Below, piece by piece: positions 11,901 through 25,871 of a stretch of 64,000 bases of DNA. Source of the DNA: Paralvinella palmiformis (lineage: Eukaryota; Annelida; Polychaeta; Terebellida; Alvinellidae). The notes beneath the pieces were generated by a model, which searched no databases, was not told the origin of the DNA, and saw nothing but the letters and a program-made list of their open reading frames with translations. Where the stretch lies: NCBI GenBank assembly GCA_025642065.1, contig JAODUP010000190.1, positions 571,423-635,422 on the forward strand, given 5' to 3'. Position numbers and translations under genes: made by a program. Within the stretch, counting starts at the first letter, position 1. Each line of letters opens with the position of its first letter.

Positions 11901-14292
11901 AAACAGCCACCACTGTTGATTACCCTCCGAAATGTATACTGTTCAGATGTGTACCCTCAGTAAAGTGACCACCAGTTTAGCGCATTTGACCGATTCTCTC
12001 GCCGCTGCCGAGCAAATATTTTCCAGTTGTCAAGGGAATCATCTGCCCTTGAGCAGCGTCAGGAATAATATATATCTATGGATGGCGTACATTACGGTGT
12101 AAGGCCGTGACCGTCCTGGTTGAAGCGGAGTAGATGAGATGGCGACCTATAGATTTCCTGCATCACTTTAGCTGTCCCGTGAATGTTGTTTATTTGTTTT
12201 CATGTCATTCCCTATGGGTTATTGTATGCAGTAGCGTCCCATATGAGATACTGTTGATTTACCTGTGCTACCTTTGTCACCGGATAGCTTGTCCATCTGT
12301 TGTCTGAGCGGACATGTTAGTTTATGTGTACTGTCCAAAGTGTCTGGTACAGTAGCTGTTGGGCCAGTGTGTGGGTATATGTGGCCATCCTGTGCCGCTT
12401 GGTCAATATTTCTTCCATGGTCATGTTTGACTAGTGTCTGTCCGATCAGAGTTTTTTTTAATGTTATTGAGTGAGTACAGTTCAGGATTGCTTGAGGAAG
12501 GAATGACGCGGGTGTGTGTGTCTGTGTGTGATGAAAGAGTATCTAGACCTGTAACGATGAGACTAAATACAGGACTCTCTGTGCGCGCGCGCATTTGTGC
12601 CGATTCCATCGGATATTACAGACCTGTTGCGTGTGTGTGTGCGTGTGTTATGGCGACCTCTTCACGACAGGCAGCTGGTTCCCATGCCACAACAGTTGTG
12701 CCTGTGTGATGTTCATAAACCAGCGGAATGGTTAATCTACCTTAGATCTGGTGTGCCGCGTGTTTTGTCCGAGATATACAGCTGAAACTGTCCGCCAACA
12801 TGTGGATTATGATCAGCGTCAGGCGATTGTGCATGTCAGGTTGGCCACTGACTGGTGTGGGCATTTAGTAAAACGTTGATAGCTTAGTTTTTATCGCCTC
12901 TCTGGGACCTACACGGTTTGATTGACGCCGCTTTGTTTGCAAAAGTCATGAAAGGTAGCCAGCCGGCTGTTGCTAAATAAGCCGCCAATTCCTGTCTCTA
13001 GTGTCCATGTTTTCCTGGTCAGTTTCTATCTTGGAAGGTAACACGCATTCTTGCACCCATAAACATCCCATTTGGCAGGTGACTCAACCCGCACAGTCTG
13101 TAGCTTGTGTTGTCAATATTAGCCATATGATTGGGTAATTTCATTCCTGAATCAGCGATACAGCATTCTGTTCTTGGCCAATTTCCCGGAAATGTAAAAC
13201 AAATACTACTTTTACCTGCGTGGAGTCCTGACAGAGTGTCTCGCGCTCAGACTGGTCTAATTACCGTTGTCTTTCCGAGCTGATAGAGTTACGTTGCTGT
13301 GTTGGTATTTTATGAGAATTTTTGCCAGTCATGCAAGGCGCTAATAAAAACACATACTACTCTCTCTCTCCCCCCTCTCTGTCTCTTTGTATTGAACCTC
13401 ATAGTATATTTGCACTGAAGCAGTTAATGTCACTCCTGAGAGCAGGCGATGGAAATCCTTGATAAGCACACCATGTTTAAAATGTCACTGTTTGTTTTAA
13501 TCAGTTCCTTGTGTGTGTGTGTGTGTGTGTGTGAGTGAAGTTGAAGTTAACATCCATTTATCATAATTGTCTTTGTTTAAATTTCTTTTCTTTTTAAAAC
13601 TGTTTTGCCAAGCTTAGTTTTATACCAGACTCCAGTCATCTTCTCATTGTTCAAGGTTCATTAAAAATCCCACTTTTCTTTTGTGAAGAGCTGAATTTTA
13701 ACTAGTTTTGCATTTTGGATATATTTCAATAGGAATTAATTTTCTTTATATTTTTCAGGTGAAGTTGGATCAGAATCAGGCGGGCAAACCAAGTCGTGTG
13801 CTGCACTTCCGTGGTGTACCGGCTGATGCCACAGAGGGTGAAATAGTCCAGCTTGGCTTGCCATTTGGACACATGACCAATTTGGTACTTGCCAAGAAGA
13901 AGAACCAGGTAGATAGTTGTTTGATTCACATGTTTTGGGCTAGGTTTGTTTTGATGAGCGTATATAATAATGGCACACGGTTGTTTCTGTTCTATTTAAA
14001 TATGAGCCTGTGGTTTTTATCTGGGGAGTGAAAATGGGTTTGTCTTTAGTTAGTTAACCATCTCTTGGTGGGGAAAAATAAATAGATTTTGATAGATAAA
14101 CCTGTCAGGGAATAGGTTTGTTTAGACTTCTTTTGTACACACACATACACACACAGACTGGCAAACACAGATTCAGATATTAAAAGGATCTGAAGCTTCT
14201 CACATGAAATATGTTTGCTCCCATGAAGATGTGAATGCACGCACATGTATTTGCGAGCACATGTATTTTCGCGCGCACACATACGAGCCCGT

Positions 14293-14337
<45 letters not shown>

Positions 14338-15006
14338 TTGTTCCATCCTTTCTCCTGGAGATCATCCATCACTAATGGGCTAGTATGTTTTCATCCCTTG
14401 TGGCTGTTAATTACATCCCATCGCAATCCATCTCTTCTGCTACGATTCTGTTCCTGAATAGTTATCTTTTTCGTTTCTAGTTAAGAACACATGAATATGT
14501 TAATAACCTGGAAATTAATAGGCAATCATTGGCAGTGTCGTGTTCGACGCATTTTGCAGTGGCAGCTTAATCACATTAGACTTGTTACAAGTTAGTGGCC
14601 AACAATTAGTTGTGATTACTTCAATCCCTGTTTAATTATTCACCGTCCATTCGGTAATAACTGACTAACGGACTTGAAATGATTCAGTCACTGACGCTTC
14701 GTGAATCTTTCCTATCAGACATAGCAGCTAAAATATTGCGCCCCAAAGAACGGTTGTAAGTATCGTATTCATGCTTATGTAAATCATCTGTGAGATTTAT
14801 TATGTTGCACTGGAGTTTTTAGTTGAACGATATATTTTAGGGATTTTTTTTTCATAATGGAATTGAGCCATTATAATATAGAGTTAGGTTTAAGTAAGGC
14901 ATAAATATTACTGATTCTAAGTAGGTTGAAAAGTACAAGATAAAAACGGCCACCACAGTAGGTGTTGCAATCTTTCTCTGATCTTGCTGGATTTGCTCGT
15001 TTATAT

Positions 15007-15051
<45 letters not shown>

Positions 15052-18000
15052 CTTTATAACAAGACACTCATTAGACTGACAAGACCCCGAATGTAACAGT
15101 TAGTAGCTTCGTTTCATTTAGAATTGAAGGCTACATACTTGCCGAACTACGCTGGCTGGAAATTTTAGGCTATTTGAAAGGGTACACATTTTTAAGCGTT
15201 TCTGATCTGAAGGACTGTTACATTTTTAATAATGTTTACGATGAAAGACGCCAACCCGTGGCGCGTTTTGTGCCACTTATACGCGAGTATGTAGTAACTG
15301 TGTGTATAGAACGTGGAGTTTGTGGTGGTGCCTTTCTCGTTTTGTCCGAGTTTGTTCCCAACAGTGTGTCTAGAGATAGGTCATCTCGATGCCATATAGT
15401 TATACCATATGGCCGGCTTGACCGGCCTAATGTTATCGTCCTAGTCATCATGGCCTGTAGAGTTATCTGCGATGATTACAGCTCGGGGAAAAGCCTACAA
15501 GTGCAGTTAAGCGTCAGCCTCCGGTAGCCCCTTTCCTGTGTTGCAGTCGGAGGGGATGACCCCAGTCCAGCCGTATAATCCCTCGCTACGAGCCAGCTGA
15601 GATTTCCCAGCGCCTGTTGGAATGCCATAAACGTCCGAAAAGCGCTACGTCTGGCGCTTGGATAACCTGCGTCTCGTCAGGCCGACCATGTGGCCGCATA
15701 CCAGTGGCATGACCGGCTAGGACGTGGGGCTGAGACATATATGACTAGGTTACGGCTACTTTGGTGCTCTGGAGAAGTGGATGGCTGTTGTTCTGGTGTG
15801 AACGGTCTCTTCTTGGATGGAGGGATCAGAGGTTGGTGATGTTGTCGGGCATTATCAGAAATCCACTGCTATCGGCACTGGACACATCCGAAGATTGGCA
15901 TTTAGTGTCTGATGTCTTCGCATGAGAAAGTTACTATCATTGTGGGCGGGAAGGGGGGGGGTTATTTAGTGTCATGCTTACGTTGTTGATGCTTCTAAAG
16001 TAAAGAAACACCACGCAGGTTTTTGTTTATCGAGTTAATGGCCTCGCTTACGTTGAGTGTTGTTTGAGGCGGGGTTGATGGGTTCGGACAGGTCTTGCGG
16101 TACGGCAATGTCAGTGCCAGGTGGGTATGAGTAAGGTGTTTTGAAGTGGTAAGACTGGCTTATTGGTCTTATCTAACCGAGTATTATGTCGTCGTCTGAT
16201 ATGATCACTACTAACCACCTCTTCCTGCTCGGTACAAAAATAATTCCACAGCTGCATAGTATGTCACTAGAACGCTCAATGCCAACTTTTAAATACGTTG
16301 TACCTGGGTCCGTTTAAAGTTTCCGGGGGGTTAATTTCTGCCATGAACTGCTTACCCGGTGATGGTATCATTGGCTTCTACCGGGATTACAGCACCACTG
16401 GTGAGAAAAGTGGCAACGATGGTGCTTGATCGTAATTGAGGTACTTATCTTACCTGTTTCTGGCACCACATTTATCCACATCTCTCTTTCTGTCTCTCTG
16501 TGTGTGCGTGCGTGCGCGCCCGCCCGCGCGCGTGTTACATTAGGTAACTGCAAACACTTCTTGTTTTCCTAATCTGTTAGTCATGATTAACAAAATATTA
16601 TTTTCTGTCAGAAGAGCTTGTGTCAGCGATTCCTCGTTTTTACGCTTTGTTTATCTCGCTTCTCAGCATGGCTTCCTCATCATTGTTGGCACTGTACTTT
16701 GCCCGTGGATCAGGACTCTCGACTTTCGGATTAGTTAAAGCGTAGAAATAATACATTGATTTGTTGGATAGCTTCTGGCCGGACTTCCTCCCAACTTCAC
16801 GGTTATATCCCTTTGAGCTTGGTTCCGTGGTGGGCTCTCTTTTTGAGGCTTCACCACTTAGTTCCGAAAACACCGCGAGGCACACCCCTCCCTGTATGTA
16901 ACCTGGTCAGTGTTCAGCTAGGCTCCTCAGAGCCCATTATTCCAAGCTTACTTCACCTTCCTAACGGGCCGCGGCTGGCACGGGGAGAGAGTCTTTCCCC
17001 GTGAGGGATTTTTTTTTGTTTTGGTTTTGTATGCAGTAAATATCTACATTCTTCTGAGGGCCATAACGGTTTGTTGCAGTGTCTGATGTTTGTAGTGGTA
17101 TCCTGCCATTTTACTGGTTTCCACTTGGCTTCAAGCCTTTACGTGAACTTCTGTAAACAGCTGGTGTCAGTAATCTGAAGCTGATATTTCTGTGCTCGTA
17201 TAAGGCCAGGGGTCATTTTCTTATCCTAATTTCCAAGTTCATTTGTATTTGATGGATGAATGGAGTTTTTTGTTCTTTTAATACACACATTTTCCCATCG
17301 TTATTAGGTTACAAATCCTTGAGTTCCATGCCTTTAAATACAAACTCAGGTTGTATACAGTTTTGGAAATCTCATGGAACGTGATTTGATTTTGGTTTTT
17401 AAAAGTAACTTTGTCTTTGAAAAGCACTACCCATGTTACTTTTGGAAGAAAAATTACAATTACAACCTTGTTGATGAGTACTTTCAAAGCATTTCCACTC
17501 CTGAAATCTTGGTTTATGCTGTATTGAAAAAATCTTGGCAAATAATTTGATGCACTCGGTTATGTTTGTTGTTGGTAAGTCAAGGAGGGAAAATAATTGC
17601 GTTAGAGATATACTGCGTTGGTGTTTAGGTGTTCAGATTTGATTAAGACCATCATTTACCAGCTGGGATCATTTTCAATAGGAATAGTTTCAGTACAGTT
17701 TATTTATGCTGACTATAATATGTTCAAAAGTACAGGCTATGGTACTGACTTAGCGGTATAAAATTAAGCCAGATGATGTTTGGTACATGATATGCAGTAT
17801 ATCAACGCACAGTGAAAGCACTGTGCTATTCTAGTACGACATACCTGCACTAATCGGGGCTATAAAAGGGAATATTTTCAAATGAAGAGTGATGATTTTG
17901 GTTCCACCTTGTTGTTAGCTGGTAATGAATGTTGTTAACACATTCATCGGATGTTACATCACGTCGGGTTGGTGTGCGGCGATTATGTTGGAGCCCGTCC

Positions 18001-19492
18001 TCCTGTCATTATCGGAGGTGGAATAAATCCATCGCCGGCAAATGGACAAAAGGATTTCGTCTGGCAAGAATTTGGTCATTACTCGGCCTTTGCCGCGGCC
18101 TTATTGATTGTCACGGCGATGAATGGCCCGATGTGACATCGGTGCGACAATATGCCGTCGACGGCAGACAATTGCGCCGGTGTTTGTCTTCGGTGGATGG
18201 TCTCCGTCGTTGATCAGAGAATGCTTTTAGTTGTGGTTGCATGCTGTGCATGTGCCATGACGGCATTGATTCAGGGCGTTTGTTCTGCAGTAGTAAACAG
18301 TCCAATTTTCCCTTCGGTCCGTGCACCATTGTCAAATCTGGGGGGCGAACGTCGTACGAGAGATGGCGTACTTGTCGGGGATTTTGAATTATTGGGTTTC
18401 ACCGGGAGTTGATGGCTGGCTATCATGTTATGTTGTCAGGCATATAGGTGATGTCTGTTTTTGTGCTTGGGGATGCGAAGAGTTGCTTCGATATCACATC
18501 TGAAAACATACAGAAATACTACTACAACACACACGCACGCACGCGCGCGCACACACACACGCACACACACAGAGAGATAGAGAGAGAGCTTGTTTGATTA
18601 TTACCAATGTCCGTGGCAACCGATAAACAGCGCTGCCAGTCACATAGAAATATCTGTTTGCATACATTTAGAGGTGCAGGCCTGAACTGCGTTTAGTAAA
18701 GAGCTGAAGATTTAGCCTTCTGTGGACTCAATACTTCAGATAAATCGCTTGAGAGTATATGCTTGCATACAGCAGTAGTATACTAAACCATATAATCGGC
18801 AACGACATGGTAAACACTCCAGCTGTTGTCACCGGCTGTGTACAACCTTGAAATCATTAACAGATCTTGGCCTTGTTTCTTTCTGTCAAAGTTTGCTTAA
18901 TTTATTCTAAGCTGATATGTCAATTTTGTTTCGTTTGCTGGTCACCAGACGATTGTTGCGAGAGTCTGAACATCATGTTAAGAAATGTTCACATCAAAAC
19001 AATGGCAGGTTCTCTTTACAGTGGATGATGTTGTGATCGGTGTTCTCCTATAAACGAAGTTGGGCCACCCTTTTTAGACGGTGTTAAATCGACGCACCTG
19101 GTGAACTCGTTTTTCGGTTTAGTTTAACTGGTGATTAATGAGAGGAAATGCGCCAAGTTGTAGTTTAAAAAAATACAGGATGTAAAATAATTAGAAAGAG
19201 ATAGTTAGTTTATGAATTGAGGTTTCCAGGCAGACAAGTTAATTGGGATCATCTTGATGCCTGTAGCTGATCCATGTCGGTGTTATGTTTGAGGCTGTGG
19301 TCACATGTACCTGGCGTTGATATGCTCCATGACTAATTGGTAATGAATGCACGCACCTGTTCAGACATCGTCGTCTATGTGAACACATAAAACAAGCCAG
19401 GATTCAGTGTGTATGCTTGCTTGTGTGCGTGCATGTATTCACTTGCATACGCTATTACGCATGCGTGCATTGAAGCATCCAGTCATATGTAT

Positions 19493-19525
<33 letters not shown>

Positions 19526-20089
19526 AGAGAGAGAGAGAGAGAGAGAGACGTTCTGTGTCCTGTTTTTATCGTTATCAGTGTGTGGGTGTCAGAGAGAACG
19601 GTTTTATGTTGTCAGCTCTGAATTATCTCAAGTGTGATTGATGTCAATAAAATGTAACTGGAAATAAATCAGGTGGTACAGGAAAACTCTAATTGGTCAT
19701 ACATACACACACGCACGCACGCACACACAACTTCAGTCTCGTATTGCCTGGTAGAGCTAACTTGAAACTTAATCCTGGCGTAAAACAAGAGACATGGTAT
19801 TATTTTTTCTCATCAGTGTGATATGCCCACATAATCTGGTCTGGCTCAGCCTTATCTCTGGGGGGTATCTCTAATATATTCATTGTCTCTTAGCTTTATA
19901 TGGCCACATGACAACGTGTGCCATATTAGCTACAATTATTAGATTTTTGTCTTGGTAGCGATGAATAGGAAGCCAGTATTGTGCCCAGTGCTGGTCAGCT
20001 GTTAGCACTTCCTGTATTATATAATAGTCCCTTATAAAATGTGATCGGCCCACACACACACACACACACACACACACGCTCTCTCTCTC

Positions 20090-20137
<48 letters not shown>

Positions 20138-22357
20138 GAAACTATCTTAGCATAAATATATTGCATCCATAACGCTCACGGACGATCTAATAATTCACCT
20201 GCAGAGAAGTGAAGTGCCATAGTTTTGGATAGCTATAGTTTGGGTCATTTATGTCTTAACTGATGGGTGATAGGCATCGAGTTCCATGGGTTCCTATCAA
20301 AATAAATGTAACGGTGAGATAATTAGTAGAAAAAATACTTGTCTAAAGCCCTTTACATAAATACATTTCATTTTAATGTTAAAAACTAAGGTAGAAAGTT
20401 TTTTTGCGTAAAGTCATGCCTTGATTCATGTTAGAATTGTGCATTTTTTGTGTGGATATTTTCGATCTGTCATTTTGGATAGAATATTGTACTTGCTGGT
20501 GTCTGTCTGACGTAATCTGGCGTATGCAACGATCAAACGAAGAAATAAAGACAGCACTGATGACACATTTGGCAAGTTGTGGGCGTACTTGTGAAATACT
20601 AATAATGTGATTTATGTTTCATGGAAATTAGAAGTTGATAATCTATTTTTGGGATACTTGAGCAATAGCCTGTTCGTTATGCCCCTCGCTGACTGGACAG
20701 CGTTTCTACGGTATCTGTTTGCTGTAGGCCGTCTATTTAACCTGTCGGGCTGACGTCGCTATGTCAGGCTGTCATTCCATCAGCTCGGGATGGGTGTGGA
20801 TGACCGTGTCACATTGCACAATAACTGCCAACTAACTGTTAACATGTAGACAGAGACAGTCTTTTTGATATGGTCCAGCTGCGAGATGTTTCTGCCCATT
20901 TGTTTAAACTCTTAAAATGATGTTGATGATGTATATGGTGAAGAGTTTACGTCTTCACCTAGCTATTGGGTTTGTGAACATAATTTGGAATACGACAACT
21001 ATTCGTAGCGTATGGTATCATTAACCAGATTGGGTCATACCAGTCATTGTGCTTTCCGCATTGCCATTGGTGGCCTTTTGTTTGAGGTGGATATTAATAT
21101 GTTAACACGTTCTTCTGCGTGAAGTACGTAAGAAGCCAGCTAAGTCAATCGGTCAGTCAGCAAGTTTGTACTGATCACTCCTACATGACGAGACAGCTAT
21201 TAGCATCCAAGGTGCTGTCATTGTTTCTCTGTGCTTTATGCGTGATGGCTAATATAAACAGTGATCGGTGTTATTTCTATCACACCTAGTCTTCAACGGT
21301 GACGTTCACGGCCACACCGAAAGCACCGTGACACGTGCTTCACCGCGAGCACGTGATATCTCGTCACTGTGGTTAGTTATCTTGGGTTTTGATGCGCTTC
21401 CTTTTATGTTGGTGGCGTTGGGATTTCCATGGTGTGTCTGTCTGTTTGTCTCTTCTCCAACACTCCAACCCCCTTTCTCTCCCTATGTGTTTGTGGGCGT
21501 GTGTGTGCGTGCGCTTGTGCGTGTGTAATAAACGCTACCTCCGCGGCGGGTCTATCTACCTGTAGCTGTGTAATATGATAAAGGGGGCGACGGCGGAGTG
21601 ACTTCATTCAAACATGTTTTTGTTTCTTGTAGCCATATTGTAACCATGGTGACTGATGCTGTTTTCGACGGCATTAATAACGCCAGTTTGCGCCCATGTG
21701 AGGCCGTTAACGGTGATTTATCTCTCGGCTTCCCGCCGGGTCCCGTGATGCAAAGTTAATCATCATCGCGGCCATCTTGGCTGGCGGAATATTGCGCCGT
21801 TTAATGGCGGCGCGAGTATTTGTCCAGGGCTAACAAACTCGTCGATGTGCCATCGGAGAATGATAACAACCCGAGCTCGGTGATTGTCGTTCGAACTATG
21901 GCCGGTGCACTCTCGTTAGCCAGTGGCCGATGTTTGCCGTTGCCATTTAAGGGAATATGATTCGGCCGAGTGGCCGGATTGCTAACTCTAATGAAACAAT
22001 GGCCTTCTTCCGTTGTGTGCGCCGCCCCGCAGTCTGGGTTCCTGTCACCGGGCTGGGCTCGTTGTTTGCCGAAAGAGTGCCCTTAATGTGGAAAACGGGG
22101 CCAAGCCAGGCCGCCGGTGGTCGATTCGCGGTGGCCGAGTCGTGTTTAGAAAGGGGTGGGACCCGTTTGGGCAGGTCGCTGAAATAATGACGATATAATA
22201 TGGTTCAGAAAACATTGACTACGTCTGCTGGGGGTTAGGGCAGATGTGATTTGGTCGGGGTGCTGTCATCAGTGATGGCTCGTTCTGACCGAGTAGTGGA
22301 CATAAAAGTTATACAACTATCGGCTGCCTTTTGCAGCAGACCTCTGGGTGTTCGCGT

Positions 22358-22396
<39 letters not shown>

Positions 22397-23754
22397 TGAG
22401 TGTGTTACCACGAAATATTAATCGCTGTGACATAATCTGACTATGTCGTTGTCATGACGTGTTAGTTATAAAGTGATCGTGATGATATCAGCATGACGTG
22501 CCGTCATAACTTACATAGAGATCAAGAAGCCGAAGAAGACCTCTCTCTCTCTCCTTCCGGCCACACCTGGGATATTCTTAATCATTTTAAGTCCGGTTGC
22601 TCACTCATTGACAGTAGGTTTGATCTCCGTATAGGAAGGTGTGTGTGTCTGTCAGCGGATGACCTCTAACCATGACAACAGTATGTGATTGAGTGAAGTG
22701 CATGGAATGCAATCAGTGGTGCCGCGTCTATAATGTGTGTGTGTGTGTGTGTGTGAGTGTCGAAAATACACTGCTCCGGATCAGGAGTGCATTATCTATA
22801 TGATCTATTATGACATTGAAGCCATTATGTTGTATTTTCAGCTAATAACATACGCACACACACACATACACGTGCGCGAACACAGACATGATATATGATG
22901 TCACAGGGAGCTGTGTCAGTGTAGACTGGTAGTGGCTTATTCGCAGATTGTTAGGATGCCATGTTGTTTAGAAAACATAAAACTAAGTGATAATATAATT
23001 GCCATGCTGATGCATTCAGGAATTGGCCGCAGTAGGTGTGGCCGGATCTCTGACAAATGTCAGGACATTGGTCACCATGCGGGCGGATTACCGAAAGGCG
23101 GCCCGGTAACAGGATTAGTTCGACGCTGCCGAGATGCAGCAGGTTTGGCGGCCAAGGAGGAGGTCACTGGGCACCATCAGCCAGCCGAAAGCCAGTCGCA
23201 AATCAGAAGGAATTGTATTTGGCCTCGATGGTACTTGGGAGTAGCGCTGTTGGTGAGCGGTGGGTAGAAGGTTTTGGCTGAGGGCGGCGAGCCTGGGCAT
23301 CGCGGTCAGATGTCATTTGGCCGACTTTTATTGTACACAAGACGTTTGTAATAATAGGGCTAATCTTGTTAACATACCAGGGCCGGAGTTTAGGAAGTTT
23401 TTTAAATAGGCTGGGCTGGGCATGATGTCCCTGTTGGAAACGGGGTTGGATCTGATGTCAGACTAAGGAAGTCTGTCACTGCCATTGTGTGCTATTAATA
23501 ATTAAGCTAGATCTTTGTTAAAATAGATTTTACTCCTTGATGAGGTATTGTTGAATGTGTGTATCGTTTACTGGTGCATGTTTGTCTGATCGGGTACTAA
23601 ATGAATTGTATCAGACATTTTGGTTCTGATGTATGGCGTGTACAATACAGTCATTCATGTTAGCTATCTAGAAGTTTTAAGAACTAAGATTAATGGTAGA
23701 CACAATTCATCCTTATTGTGTACATTTTAAGTGGTTTAGATTTAATGGCATTGC

Positions 23755-23788
<34 letters not shown>

Positions 23789-25832
23789 ATTATATTATAT
23801 TGTATAGCATTATAGAGTCGGCTCTTCCACTTCCTAGATTTGCAGCCACTGTCAACCCCACACACTACTATTACACAACACCACAAACAAATCCTCACTC
23901 ACATCCCTGTGCTCCTTGCCACTGTTTGTTGTTTTTGATGGCCAACCTGGATAAACATCTACAATCCTGTTATAAAAAAGACGAAACAAAAACCCAACGT
24001 ACAGATTCCGGACCAAGTCTTCTGATGGGCGGACAGGACAGCTTTCTTAGCTTTAGCGCATTTTGTAGCCAAGTTACGCCAGCCCGGGTCCAGATGCTGC
24101 TGGACTGGGCCGGGACTCGTTGAATGATGTTGCGGAGATGGAGAGAAAAAATGATTACATGTTGAAAACAGACATTCTGTTTTCTGGCTGGATGCTCCGT
24201 ACGGTCGCTGGCAAGGGCTCGTTAGAGAACTGATAGATGTATGATCTCTTAAGTGGCGGGGCCAATTTATAGCCAGCCAGTAAATGTCTTGTGTTGTTAG
24301 CAGGTATAAATATCATGTCATTTCGAGTTGGTAAGTGACAGCTAACCAGGGTTTTTAACCGGTGTTTAGAGCTCGGCGGGGAGTGTTTAATTTGATGCAT
24401 TTCCGTAAAGGATCAGGCCCGCCTGCCACCCGAAGCTCAGAGTCTGAAAGATCTAAAGTTTATAAAACACTTTTATTGTGCCGGATGGTTGACGTGTGGC
24501 TCGGACGTTGTTTGATCGGTGCCTGTCAGATTACGATTACGGTGTGTACACAGATGGGATCGGTATATTTATTTACCTGAACGTTAGATACCAAGTGGTC
24601 GTAACGTGATGATGATGGGTGGTATGTGGAGTGTCACAACACACCGTGATGTATATTGATAATTCTGGGATAGGCTTGGTTTTGGAATTATGCAAGGTTC
24701 TGCGTAGATTACACGATTTGTAATTGGGGATTTAATTTCTGATCTGAATAATTTTTGACTGGAAGAACACTTTTCAGCATTTGCATTATTTTATGCTCTG
24801 TTTTGACGATTTTTAAATATTTTTATCGAACATTTTTGTGAGTGAGTGAGTGAGTGAGTGAGTGAGTGAGTGAGTGAGTGAGTGAGTGAGTGAGTGAGTG
24901 AGTGAGTGAGTGAGTGAGTGAGTGAGTGAGTGAGTGAGTGAGTGAGTGAGTGAGAATAAGTGTAGCATTAATGTGATAAATAGCGAACCAATCCTAAGCG
25001 TGGTCTTTACCCAAAACATTACAGCCCACACATTAAACAATAACTTCTTCTTAGTAGCTCTAATATCACATTACCGTTTGGCCACTAAGGAAAATTAGAG
25101 GGGGGGGAGTACGGTCACGGTCACAGTAATCGCAGCTCTTGAAGATGAGCTTTGAGGAAAAAGATCCAGTGTCCTGCCGAGTGTTGTATATCCTATCAGG
25201 AAGCTGGTGTTGTATTCAGAGAATTGAGTTTGTTTGGTTGTTCTTGTTGCTTTTCCCCCATCATGCTTTGGATTACAAATGACAAGTGTCATGTTAAGGG
25301 ACAGGATGTGTTGTCTATGTATGTATGTATGTATGTATGTATGTATGTTTATAATGTATTTATGTACCAGGTGAGGAGAAGGCCTGTGTTTACTGGGCTC
25401 TCACACCAGAGGTATACATGACTGTCAGTCTGGATGTCTGCCTATGAGCGGAAAGTGTTTGTAAATTACTAAATAGCTGAATATAGTCACAAGTAGATGG
25501 CACTATAATTGCTCGCGCGCGTTTGAAAGTGTATACGTGCGTGCGTGTATGCGTGCGTGTTTGTGTTTCCCCTACATTGTTTTGTATCACATTTATCATG
25601 TAAAACTGTATGTGCAAATAGTAATAGTAAGTATGTGTTTTTAAATCAGCACGTGCATGCATATATGTGTGGAACACACGCAAACATACAGAGAGAGTCA
25701 CATACCTGGTACAGAAGCAAATGGCAATCTAGCTTGCAGGCACATAATGCTAATAAAATTAATAGCCATTAATCATAGCCCTTAATATTAAATAAAATCA
25801 TACAGTTATTCATCTCTTATATTTAACACACG

Positions 25833-25871
<39 letters not shown>

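Larger units (their letters stand above)
8816..13758 (+). other. PTBP intron 1 (4.9 kb)
   Basis: GT-AG intron. It contains a (GT)n array at 8949-8982, a GC- and CpG-richer patch at about 10480-11120, CT and C runs near 13360, and (GT)n at 13510-13532. I see no coding exon or recognisable transposon. Confidence 0.7.

Noticed and set aside
15174..15527. 117-codon open frame in intron 2
   Set aside because: No motif, domain or family likeness, and a position deep in an intron with an overlapping antisense frame. Compatible with chance in a GC-richer patch.
24838..24954. Regular array as a possible CRISPR or coding repeat
   Set aside because: It is a pure tetranucleotide microsatellite without spacers; the genome is eukaryotic.
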